This document shows, in pieces, positions 6,501 to 12,518 of a stretch of 12,518 nucleotides of DNA (its first letter is position 1; each line of letters begins with the position of its first letter). The translations under genes were made by a program, and so were the position numbers. The notes under the pieces are model-generated. The model saw only the letters and a program-made list of their open reading frames with translations, made no database searches and was not told the DNA's origin. This DNA comes from 2-01-FULL-33-17 sp964474375. Lineage in GTDB: Bacteria; Patescibacteriota; Minisyncoccia; Phycocordibacterales; UBA9973. The stretch covers positions 1 to 12,518 of the forward strand of contig CAYYSG010000020.1 in the NCBI GenBank assembly GCA_964474375.1, given 5' to 3'.

Positions 6501-6872
6501 TTAGCCAGTTTTTTTGTAAGTCCTGCAAACATGTTCCGGTGACATAAAAGCATCTTTCAGCTCCTTTATTACCGACAAGCATTTGTACTTATCTTCGAAT
6601 TCGGTGTCAAATATTTGATATTCCAAAAAATCAATTTGGGATAACAAATTTTGCATCATAACTGGGTCTGCTTTTAAATTATTTAGAATAACTCCTAAAA
6701 AACTTAAAAAAGGTAGACAGCATTCATCTAGTGAGTAAATACTGTTAACTTCTCCACCACCTTCTTCTTTTTGAACATCTCCCATATTATGGAATATGCT
6801 CAATAATGAATGATACAGATTTACTGGATTAGATTCTTTTGTGAGGTTTTTGATTTTTTCGCTAATTTTCAT
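6501..6872 (-). CDS. Unrecognised 123-residue soluble protein
   Basis: I do not recognise a family. The protein is mostly helical by composition, with a Gly/Glu-rich break (KEEGGGEVN, 35-43), a hydrophobic segment LPFLSFLGVILNNL (53-66) that looks like a buried helix more than a membrane span, and four cysteines (51, 52, 98, 116). There is no signal peptide. The ATG at 6872 gives a natural MKISEKIKNLTKES start. The promoter on the same strand (6911-6938) predicts a leader of about 30 bases, the longest in this window. The gene is transcribed away from the iron-permease-like gene and ends in its own terminator. It does not visibly resemble its minus-strand neighbour, but the two share an upstream motif. 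Toxin-antitoxin or regulatory roles are not supported by anything I can see. Confidence 0.68.
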   Translation of the reverse strand: MKISEKIKNLTKESNPVNLYHSLLSIFHNMGDVQKEEGGGEVNSIYSLDECCLPFLSFLGVILNNLKADPVMMQNLLSQIDFLEYQIFDTEFEDKYKCLSVIKELKDAFMSPEHVCRTYKKTG

Positions 6873-6910
6873 GATTAATAGGGTTTAAAATTTTTTTATA
6901 GGTTTATACA

Positions 6911-6938
6911 ATTGTAACACAAAATAACTTTTTGGCAA
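6911..6938 (-). promoter_or_regulatory. Promoter of the 123-residue orphan gene
   Basis: On the minus strand TTGCCA (6938-6933) is separated by 16 bases from TACAAT (6916-6911), which is preceded by TGT and so forms an extended -10. The spacing and both hexamers are close to the housekeeping consensus. TATAAA further downstream (6909-6904) is an alternative -10. The predicted leader is roughly 30 bases. Confidence 0.6.
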
Positions 6939-6993
6939 TGGTTATTAACACTGTGGGGATTGTTAGATATAGCTAGTTTTAGAGCTTTTCTCG

Positions 6994-7002
6994 TGGTATA
7001 AT
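6994..7002 (+). promoter_or_regulatory. Extended -10 promoter that decides the 7012 start
   Basis: TGG followed by a perfect TATAAT (6994-7002) lies nine bases before the ATG at 7012. An in-frame TTG at 7003 begins immediately after the hexamer and could not be on a transcript from this promoter, so ATG 7012 is the start. The transcript is predicted to be leaderless or to carry two or three extra bases. No strong -35 is visible. Confidence 0.82.
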
Positions 7003-7011
7003 TTGTTTTAT

Positions 7012-7377
7012 ATGAATGAATTATTTCACCGTGTTGCTCACAAAGTCAGTGAAGGTACTGGCAAACCAGTAGCTTTCGGTCTAGCTTTATTAGTAATAGT
7101 AGTTTGGGTTTTAACTGGCCCAATGTTCGGTTATTCGGATACTTGGCAACTAGTAATAAATACAGGCACAACCATAGTTACATTTCTTATGGTGTTCCTA
7201 ATTCAAAATACTCAAAATAGGGATTCCAAAGCTATGCATTTAAAAATGGACGAAATCATCCGTTCACTGCATGCCGCACGAAATGATTTTATGGACCTAG
7301 AAGACGCCACCGAAGAAGAACTATCAAAACTGACCGCAGAATTCAAAGAACTCCGCAAAGTCCAAAAAGATCAATAA
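7012..7377 (+). CDS. Small two-helix membrane protein, 'low affinity iron permease' family
   Basis: From the ATG at 7012 the product is 121 residues. Two membrane helices (about 19-36 and 47-65) flank a short loop (TGPMFGYSDTW). They are followed by IQNTQNRDSKAMHLKMDEIIRS (64-85), the stretch that marks the bacterial proteins in the 'low affinity iron permease' family (PF04120), and then an acidic helical tail with a coiled-coil look (about 95-121). The iron transport label comes from the much larger yeast Fet4. For these short bacterial members I know of no proof that they carry iron, and two helices would have to oligomerise to form a channel. The ABC transporter gene begins three bases after its stop, so the pair is probably one operon. 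Confidence 0.85.
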   Translation: MNELFHRVAHKVSEGTGKPVAFGLALLVIVVWVLTGPMFGYSDTWQLVINTGTTIVTFLMVFLIQNTQNRDSKAMHLKMDEIIRSLHAARNDFMDLEDATEEELSKLTAEFKELRKVQKDQ

Positions 7378-7380
7378 GTT

Positions 7381-9213
7381 ATGCCGACTGCTGAAGTTAA
7401 AAAAGAAAACAATATAAAAAGAAGCACAGTTCTGAAATCATACTTGCCTTATATGAGTAAATATAAGGTAAGTATTTTTGCTATGTTTATCTTTGCAATC
7501 TCCTGGAGTGCTATTGATGTAATCGTTCCTCTATATTTTTTGAAAATAATCAACAAAGTTGAATCAATACAAGATTTTACTTTTGAAAATATTAAGCCGA
7601 TGTTTTTTGTTTTCGTTGGTTTTATGGTTGCACGATTTTTAATAAGAAGAATAGAAGGTTTTATTAGTGATAATTTTTATTCAAAAATTGGTTACGATTT
7701 ACGGGTGGATGTTTTTAATAAGATTATAAGAAAAAATTATAATTTTTTTGTAAATAATTTTGCTGGTAGTTTACTGAATAAAATCAATAGATATATTGGT
7801 ACTTTTTATAATGTAACCACTACTTTTTTTGAAACAGTCATACCTCTTGTCGTTAGGGTTATTGGTATTATTATAGCCATTTCTGTTATCAGTGGTGTAT
7901 ATTCTAAAATACTCATTATATTTGCTATATTTTTTACAGTAACTAGTTACTGGGCTGTTCAGTCTAAACAAAAAATACAATTAGATGCCAATAAAGCAGA
8001 ATCCGTTGTTTCTGGGGCTTTAGCTGATTCTATTTCTAACCAAAGTTCTGTTCAACTCTTTAATTCTTACGAATTTGAATTAGAAAACATTAAAAAAGAT
8101 GTTGCTATTTTGCGTGACTTGAACAAAAAGAACTGGTTTTCTTGGGTAAGAGTTTCTGCTTACCAGTCGGGTGTGTCACTGGTGCTAAATGTTATAGTTT
8201 TATTTATGGCTTTTACTGACATTGAAAATGGTTTAATAACAATAGCCGCTCTTTTTATTATACGTAATTTTACTGATAGTGTTATTGATAAATTGTGGGA
8301 TGTGGCTAAGATAGTAAAAACTTTTCAAGAAGGCTTTGGTCAAGCTCACGAATTAGTTGAAAATCTTAATTTGGAGGATAATGTTTTTGACTTACCTAAA
8401 TCTGTTCAGATTAAACAATTTAAAAATAACATTGAGTTTGAAAATGTTGTATATAAATATGAAAACAACGATAAAAAGGTTTTAGAAGATTTTAATTTAT
8501 TAATTCCGATAAACCAAAAAGTTGGTTTGATTGGGCTTTCGGGTGGTGGTAAAACCACAATTGTTAAACTATTACTTAGGCTATTCGATGTGACTTCGGG
8601 ATCAATCAAACTAGACGGCATTGATTTACGTGACATAACCCAAGGCTCTCTTCGGGAATTAATTAGTTATGTTCCGCAAGACACATCGCTTTTTCATCGT
8701 TCAATAATGGACAATATAAAATATGGTAAACCAAACGCTACTAATGATGAAATATACGAAGCAGCTAAAAAAGCTCATATTCATGACTTTATTATGACAT
8801 TAAAAGAAGGCTACGATACTATGGTGGGCGAGCGTGGCGTAAAGCTTTCCGGAGGGGAACGTCAGCGTATTGCTATTGCTCGTGCTATTTTAAAAAATTC
8901 ACCAATACTTGTACTGGATGAAGCTACCAGTGCGCTGGACTCCGAAACTGAAAAAAATATTCAAGAAGCATTAGATGAACTAATGAAAGGTAAAACCGTC
9001 ATAGCTATTGCACATCGTCTTTCTACTATCAAAAAAATGGATAGAATCCTGGTTGTTAGTACTGGTAATATTGTCGAGGATGGTACCCATGAAGGTCTTT
9101 TGTTGAACGAATCTGGTTTATATAAAAGCCTGTGGGATATGCAAGCCGGAGGCTTTATTAAAGAAGAAGCCGAGGTTGAAATAATCGATAATCCTAAAGA
9201 CTTGGAAGAATAG
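7381..9213 (+). CDS. ABC exporter half-transporter (fused membrane and ATPase domains)
   Basis: The 610-residue protein has a six-helix exporter domain (helices near 29-52, 72-90, 150-170, 175-193, 262-279 and 283-298) followed by a nucleotide-binding domain (about 352-585). All ATPase motifs are intact: Walker A GLSGGGKTT (385-393), Q-loop Gln433 in YVPQD, signature LSGGERQ (489-495), Walker B ILVLD plus Glu514 (509-514), D-loop SALD (517-520) and His545 in AHRLST. With two complete ATP sites it should work as a homodimer in the MsbA/multidrug exporter style. The substrate cannot be inferred. An acidic tail (about 595-610) is unusual but not diagnostic. It lies three bases after the two-helix membrane protein, with no Shine-Dalgarno, suggesting coupled translation. 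No terminator separates it from gltX. Confidence 0.95.
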   Translation: MPTAEVKKENNIKRSTVLKSYLPYMSKYKVSIFAMFIFAISWSAIDVIVPLYFLKIINKVESIQDFTFENIKPMFFVFVGFMVARFLIRRIEGFISDNFYSKIGYDLRVDVFNKIIRKNYNFFVNNFAGSLLNKINRYIGTFYNVTTTFFETVIPLVVRVIGIIIAISVISGVYSKILIIFAIFFTVTSYWAVQSKQKIQLDANKAESVVSGALADSISNQSSVQLFNSYEFELENIKKDVAILRDLNKKNWFSWVRVSAYQSGVSLVLNVIVLFMAFTDIENGLITIAALFIIRNFTDSVIDKLWDVAKIVKTFQEGFGQAHELVENLNLEDNVFDLPKSVQIKQFKNNIEFENVVYKYENNDKKVLEDFNLLIPINQKVGLIGLSGGGKTTIVKLLLRLFDVTSGSIKLDGIDLRDITQGSLRELISYVPQDTSLFHRSIMDNIKYGKPNATNDEIYEAAKKAHIHDFIMTLKEGYDTMVGERGVKLSGGERQRIAIARAILKNSPILVLDEATSALDSETEKNIQEALDELMKGKTVIAIAHRLSTIKKMDRILVVSTGNIVEDGTHEGLLLNESGLYKSLWDMQAGGFIKEEAEVEIIDNPKDLEE

Positions 9214-9230
9214 CGTTTATTAAGCATAAT

Positions 9231-9239
9231 TGCTAGTAT
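9231..9239 (+). promoter_or_regulatory. Extended -10 promoter of gltX, leaderless
   Basis: TGC followed by TAGTAT (9231-9239) lies eight bases before the ATG at 9248. It is a weaker hexamer than the others. CATAAT at 9225-9230 is an alternative -10 that would give a leader of about ten bases. Either choice places the in-frame TTG at 9230 at or upstream of the transcription start, supporting ATG 9248. Confidence 0.55.
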
Positions 9240-9247
9240 ATTTATAT

Positions 9248-10573
9248 ATGAGTACAGAAAAAGTAGTTACAAGATTTGCGCCGAGTCCAACCGGTAAATT
9301 ACATGCTGGGGCATATCGCACGGCTATTTTTGCATACCTGTGGGCACGTAAAAATAATGGTAAATTTATCCTAAGAATCGAGGATACCGACAAGGAAAGA
9401 TCCACTAAAGAAAATGAAGAAAATATTCTAGACTCACTAAATTGGCTAGGTCTTGAATATGATGAAAAATACATTCAATCAGAAAATGTAAACCGCCATT
9501 GTGAAGTATTACTAAAAATGATAGACGACGGTCATGCTTATATTTCACGTGAAGAGGCTAAAGATGGCAGTGGTGTTATAAAGGAAATTGTTCGTTTTAA
9601 AAACACAAACGAAGATGTAACTTTCGTTGATTTAATCAAGGGTTCTGTAACTATGCATACAGGGGATTTAGGTGACTTCGTTATCGCGAAAAATATCAAT
9701 GAGCCACTATTCCATTTGGCAGTTGTGGTGGATGATTTCGACGAAGGCGTAACACATGTTGTGCGGGGCGAGGACCATGTATCCAATACTCCAAGACAAA
9801 TCCTAATTCAACGTGCCATTGGCGCACCTACTCCAATATACGCCCATTTACCACTAGTATTAGGTACGGATAAACAAAAGCTTTCAAAAAGAAAAGGTGC
9901 ATTAGCTGTAACTGAATATCGTGATTTGGGTTATTTGCCAAATGCAATCTTGAACATGGTTTCTATGGTCGGCTGGAATCCGGGTACTGAACAAGAATTG
10001 TTTAGTAAGGATGAGCTAGTAAAAGAATTCGATTTATCCAAAGTCCAAAAATCCCCAGCGGTATTCAATGAAGAAAAACTAAACTGGTACAACAAAGAAT
10101 ATATTAAAAAATTATCGGATACTGAATTTTTAAATTCTATAAATTCTTATTTACCAGATTATGTAAAAGAAAATTCAGAAACTTTAAATAAAATATTACC
10201 AATACTGCGTGACCATATATTTGCTTTTTCTAATGTCAAAGATTTATTCAACGGTGGCGAAATGGATTTCTTTTTCATTTCTCCAGCTGTAGAGATGGAA
10301 TCTTTGGTTGCTCCAAAATCTAAAATAGAAGGCGATAAAATTACAGCTATAAATAAATTCATGGCAGACATCAGGTATATATTGTCAGGCAATGATGATT
10401 TTAGTCCTGAAAATCTTAAGAATATTATCATGCCGTATGCTGACGCTAATGGTCGCGGTGATGTACTGTGGGCGCTGCGAGTCAAACTAACCGGACAAGC
10501 TAAATCCCCAGACCCTTTTACAGTAGCATCCATTCTAGGCCGAGATGAAGTTTTAAGTAGATTAGAAAAATAA
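9248..10573 (+). CDS. gltX: Glutamyl-tRNA synthetase
   Basis: GluRS charges tRNA-Glu (and tRNA-Gln in organisms using GatCAB). Starting at ATG 9248 gives the canonical MSTEKVVTRFAPSPTGKLHAG, whereas an upstream in-frame TTG at 9230 would add six unrelated residues. The 441-residue class I enzyme has its HIGH equivalent at 19-22 in KLHAGAYRTA, RIEDTD (43-48), HLAVVVDDFDEGVTHVVRGEDH (split as 156-165 and 166-177), the KMSKS equivalent KLSKR (211-215), and an alpha-helical anticodon-binding C-terminal region. After GHAYIS (95-100) the usual cysteine-bearing insert seen in E. coli GluRS is cut to about 16 residues, with no zinc ligands. That short form occurs, as I recall, in related Candidate Phyla Radiation sequences. 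The gene has its own promoter and is five bases from asnB. Confidence 0.97.
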   Translation: MSTEKVVTRFAPSPTGKLHAGAYRTAIFAYLWARKNNGKFILRIEDTDKERSTKENEENILDSLNWLGLEYDEKYIQSENVNRHCEVLLKMIDDGHAYISREEAKDGSGVIKEIVRFKNTNEDVTFVDLIKGSVTMHTGDLGDFVIAKNINEPLFHLAVVVDDFDEGVTHVVRGEDHVSNTPRQILIQRAIGAPTPIYAHLPLVLGTDKQKLSKRKGALAVTEYRDLGYLPNAILNMVSMVGWNPGTEQELFSKDELVKEFDLSKVQKSPAVFNEEKLNWYNKEYIKKLSDTEFLNSINSYLPDYVKENSETLNKILPILRDHIFAFSNVKDLFNGGEMDFFFISPAVEMESLVAPKSKIEGDKITAINKFMADIRYILSGNDDFSPENLKNIIMPYADANGRGDVLWALRVKLTGQAKSPDPFTVASILGRDEVLSRLEK

Positions 10574-10578
10574 ATCAT

Positions 10579-12411
10579 ATGTGTGGAATAGTTGGAACGC
10601 TAGGACAAAACAAAAACCAAAACGAAGAGCTGGTAAACAAAATGAACCAAGCCATATTCCATCGTGGACCTGACGGTGCTGGAGTTTATGCTGACGATCG
10701 TCTTGGTTTAGCAATGCGTCGTTTGGCTATTATAGATGTTAGTGGTGGTGACCAGCCTATATGGAACAAAGATAGGACAAAATGCATTTTCTTTAATGGT
10801 GAAATTTATAACTACCAAGAAATTCGTAGTGAATTATTGCCTAACTATCCATTCCAGACTAATTCTGATACCGAAACAATACTAGCACTATACGAAGAAG
10901 TCGGCCCGAATACTCCTAAATATTTGCGAGGTATGTTTGCTTTTACTATATACGACACAAAGAAGAACGAGTTATTCATTGCGCGGGACCATTTCGGTAT
11001 CAAGCCATTTTATTATTTTGCAAAGAATCGTAAAATATTTTCCTTTGGTTCAGAAATAAAATCCATTCTAGAAGATTCCCGTTATGTTAGGAATATAAAC
11101 CATGATGCTATTTATGCTTATTTGCAGTATCAGTATAACCCGCTAGAGGAAACTTTTTTTAAAGACATTTATAAATTAGAACCCGGTCATTATATGCGCG
11201 TAGATGCATCAACTGGTAGTTATGTAATCGACCAATACTACAAATTCAAATTCAGCATCGACGATCAAATGTCTATAAATGGTGCCAAGGAGGATATAAA
11301 AATTTTATTGAATGATTCTGTGGCGCATCATGCCATATCCGACGTTCCAGTGGGCTCATTTTTGTCTGGCGGAGTTGATAGTAGTATTAACGCTACTCTT
11401 CTAACTAACAATTTAAAAAAACCAGTTCATACTTTTACAATTGGATCCAATAAAATAAATGAATTTGCTGGTGCTAACGAAACAGTTAACAAAATACAAA
11501 GCTTACATCACGAGGTAGTAATAAATAGGGAAGAGTACATGAATTCGCTTGGTAAAGCCGTTTATCATTTTGATGAACCAGTTGCGGACCCTTCGGCTAT
11601 ATTACTTTATTTAATTGCAAAAGAAGCTCGCAAAAATGTAACTGTAGTTTTATCGGGGGAAGGTGCTGATGAATTTTTCGGTGGCTATACTATATATCAC
11701 GAATACTATGACAGACGTAAATTAAACATAGTCCCAAAATTTATAAGGGAACATATTTTGCGACGCTTGGCATTTAACAAATTCCAATTCTACGGCAAGA
11801 ATTATCTCAAGCGTTATTTTACACCATTAGCTAATCGCTATATTGGTAACGCACGGATTTATGAAAAATCAGATTTAGCTATAATCTGGAATGGACCAAA
11901 AGTTGATAATGAATATGATATAGCTAAATTATATAATCAAGCCAAATACTACACTGAGCCTACTCAAATGCAGTATGTTGATATCAATACTTGGCTTGTT
12001 GGTGATATTCTAGCCAAAGCCGACAAAATGACCATGGCACATTCATTGGAACTTCGGGTCCCATTCTTGGATGTACGTGTAGCTGAGTATGCCAAACATT
12101 TACCTGACAAGCTGAAGTTTGCATCGTCTACAACCAAATATGCGCTTAGAGAGGCTTTTAAAGGCTTGATACCTAGTGGGGCTAACAAGCGTCGCAAGCT
12201 AGGGTTTCCAACAGAGCTTCGGGATTGGCTAAAGTCAGACATAAGTATGTTTAAAGATGAACTAGAAAATAATAAATTAATTAACCAATACATTAAAAAA
12301 ACTGAAATTCAAAAATTAATCAATAATCACACCAGCGGGAAGAATGATGAATCAAGAAAGCTATTCGCATTATACACATTAGCACTATGGCACAACACAT
12401 TCTTTAAGTAA
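10579..12411 (+). CDS. asnB: Asparagine synthase (glutamine-hydrolysing)
   Basis: AsnB releases ammonia from glutamine and transfers it to an adenylated aspartate. The ATG at 10579 must be the start because Cys2 of MCGIVG is the nucleophile of the Ntn-type glutaminase domain (about 2-210), which also shows HRGPDG (28-33), RRLAIID (47-53), FFNGEIYNY (71-79) and SDTET (96-100). The synthetase domain has the ATP-pyrophosphatase loop SGGVDSS (263-269), SGEGADEFFGGY (359-370), KADKMTMAHSLELRVPFLD (480-498) and RRKLGFP near 538-544. At 610 residues it is closer to the Bacillus-type enzymes than to the 554-residue E. coli AsnB. Some relatives amidate surface glycans instead of aspartate, and sequence alone does not exclude that. 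It follows gltX by five bases with no Shine-Dalgarno and ends in a strong terminator. Confidence 0.95.
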   Translation: MCGIVGTLGQNKNQNEELVNKMNQAIFHRGPDGAGVYADDRLGLAMRRLAIIDVSGGDQPIWNKDRTKCIFFNGEIYNYQEIRSELLPNYPFQTNSDTETILALYEEVGPNTPKYLRGMFAFTIYDTKKNELFIARDHFGIKPFYYFAKNRKIFSFGSEIKSILEDSRYVRNINHDAIYAYLQYQYNPLEETFFKDIYKLEPGHYMRVDASTGSYVIDQYYKFKFSIDDQMSINGAKEDIKILLNDSVAHHAISDVPVGSFLSGGVDSSINATLLTNNLKKPVHTFTIGSNKINEFAGANETVNKIQSLHHEVVINREEYMNSLGKAVYHFDEPVADPSAILLYLIAKEARKNVTVVLSGEGADEFFGGYTIYHEYYDRRKLNIVPKFIREHILRRLAFNKFQFYGKNYLKRYFTPLANRYIGNARIYEKSDLAIIWNGPKVDNEYDIAKLYNQAKYYTEPTQMQYVDINTWLVGDILAKADKMTMAHSLELRVPFLDVRVAEYAKHLPDKLKFASSTTKYALREAFKGLIPSGANKRRKLGFPTELRDWLKSDISMFKDELENNKLINQYIKKTEIQKLINNHTSGKNDESRKLFALYTLALWHNTFFK

Positions 12412-12444
12412 TTATAAAAGCCTTTATTAAAAGGCTTTTATAAT
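12411..12444 (+). terminator. Rho-independent terminator after asnB
   Basis: ATTATAAAAGCCTTT (12411-12425) and AAAGGCTTTTATAAT (12430-12444) form a perfect 15-pair stem with a four-base loop. The last base of the asnB stop codon is the first base of the stem. A shorter GCCTTT/AAAGGC core followed by TTTTATAAT fits the usual terminator form, and the A-run on the other side would let it work in the opposite direction too. Confidence 0.9.
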
Positions 12445-12452
12445 ATAAAGGA

Positions 12453-12478
12453 TGTCGCAAAATCTATGTTGTGCGACA
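12453..12478. repeat. Inverted repeat TGTCGCA...TGCGACA near the right edge
   Basis: TGTCGCA (12453-12459) is repeated inverted as TGCGACA (12472-12478) with a 12-base spacer. The GC-rich arms stand out in AT-rich surroundings. It could be a binding site for a dimeric protein, a small hairpin, or one end of an element continuing outside the window. The window is cut 40 bases later, so I cannot decide. Confidence 0.5.
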
Positions 12479-12518
12479 CTTATATCTAAATCTAATCTAG
12501 GTCTGGACATGCCGTACT

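Noticed and set aside
5993..6872. Toxin-antitoxin or defence module
   Set aside because: The two genes are separated by a terminator, do not overlap and show no nuclease, ATPase or DNA-binding motif that I can see.
7003..7011. TTG start adding three residues to the iron-permease-like protein
   Set aside because: It begins immediately after a perfect extended -10 and would not be on the transcript; ATG 7012 gives the normal family N-terminus.
8524..8560. Walker A of the ABC protein (GLSGGGKTT) as a degenerate site
   Set aside because: It still fits GxxGxGK(S/T), and all other ATPase motifs are intact, so it is a normal variant.
9230..9247. TTG start adding six residues to GluRS
   Set aside because: The added residues have no family match, and the codon overlaps the promoter; MSTEKVVTRFAPSPTG from 9248 is canonical.
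10159..10578. 139-codon minus-strand frame opposite the end of gltX
   Set aside because: It is antisense to conserved GluRS sequence, with low-complexity composition and no promoter.
1..12518. Recoded stop codon (TGA as Gly or Trp)
   Set aside because: No gene stops at TGA, but every family member is full length in the standard code, Trp uses TGG and no in-frame TGA interrupts any gene, so there is no evidence of recoding. Thirteen genes are too few to read anything into the absence of TGA stops.
1..12518. CRISPR array, tRNA, rRNA, insertion sequence or prophage
   Set aside because: I saw no regularly spaced repeats, no tRNA-like cloverleaf, no rRNA segment and no transposase, integrase or phage structural gene.

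Overview
This window looks like ordinary chromosomal DNA from a small-genome, AT-rich bacterium. It is most like a member of the Candidate Phyla Radiation (Patescibacteria, Parcubacteria-like), and that placement is inference. It rests on strong AT bias, very tight gene packing (no gap over about 140 bases), shortened versions of housekeeping enzymes (RsmI without its C-terminal extension, a GluRS with a reduced connective region), a two-helix membrane protein of a kind I associate with these genomes, and no Shine-Dalgarno sequence at any start. All genes read through in the standard code. Stops are TAA or TAG, never TGA.

Layout. Positions 1-53 hold the tail of an unidentified gene, closed by a terminator (65-89). 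A plus-strand run then carries trhO (tRNA U34 hydroxylation) and rsmI (16S rRNA C1402 methylation), one base apart, followed by a membrane-anchored DUF4015-type putative glycosyl hydrolase. A new promoter at 2946 starts a second run: an unknown membrane protein with an acidic, repeat-bearing tail, an S41 C-terminal processing protease overlapping it, and rplI (ribosomal protein bL9). A bidirectional terminator (5151-5178) contains both the rplI stop and the stop of a convergent family-2 glycosyltransferase. Two small unrecognised soluble proteins follow on the minus strand (5993-6397 and 6501-6872), each with its own terminator.

From 7012 the plus strand resumes with a small two-helix protein of the 'low affinity iron permease' family and a 610-residue ABC exporter half-transporter, three bases apart. 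These are followed by gltX (glutamyl-tRNA synthetase) and asnB (glutamine-hydrolysing asparagine synthase), closed by a 15-bp-stem terminator (12411-12444). The last 74 bases have no assigned gene but contain a dyad.

Functionally the window mixes translation (trhO, rsmI, rplI, gltX), envelope work (glycosyl hydrolase, S41 protease, glycosyltransferase, ABC exporter, small membrane proteins) and amidotransfer (asnB). I found no CRISPR array, tRNA, rRNA, transposase, prophage or recognisable defence system. The most informative pattern is regulatory. Six genes carry an extended -10 element (TGN plus a TATAAT-like hexamer) so close to the ATG that their transcripts should be leaderless or nearly so, and this fits the missing Shine-Dalgarno sequences. 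It also moves the starts of the iron-permease-like gene to 7012 and of gltX to 9248. The least explained genes are the two orphan proteins at 5993-6872 and the acidic-tail membrane protein at 2962-3504.
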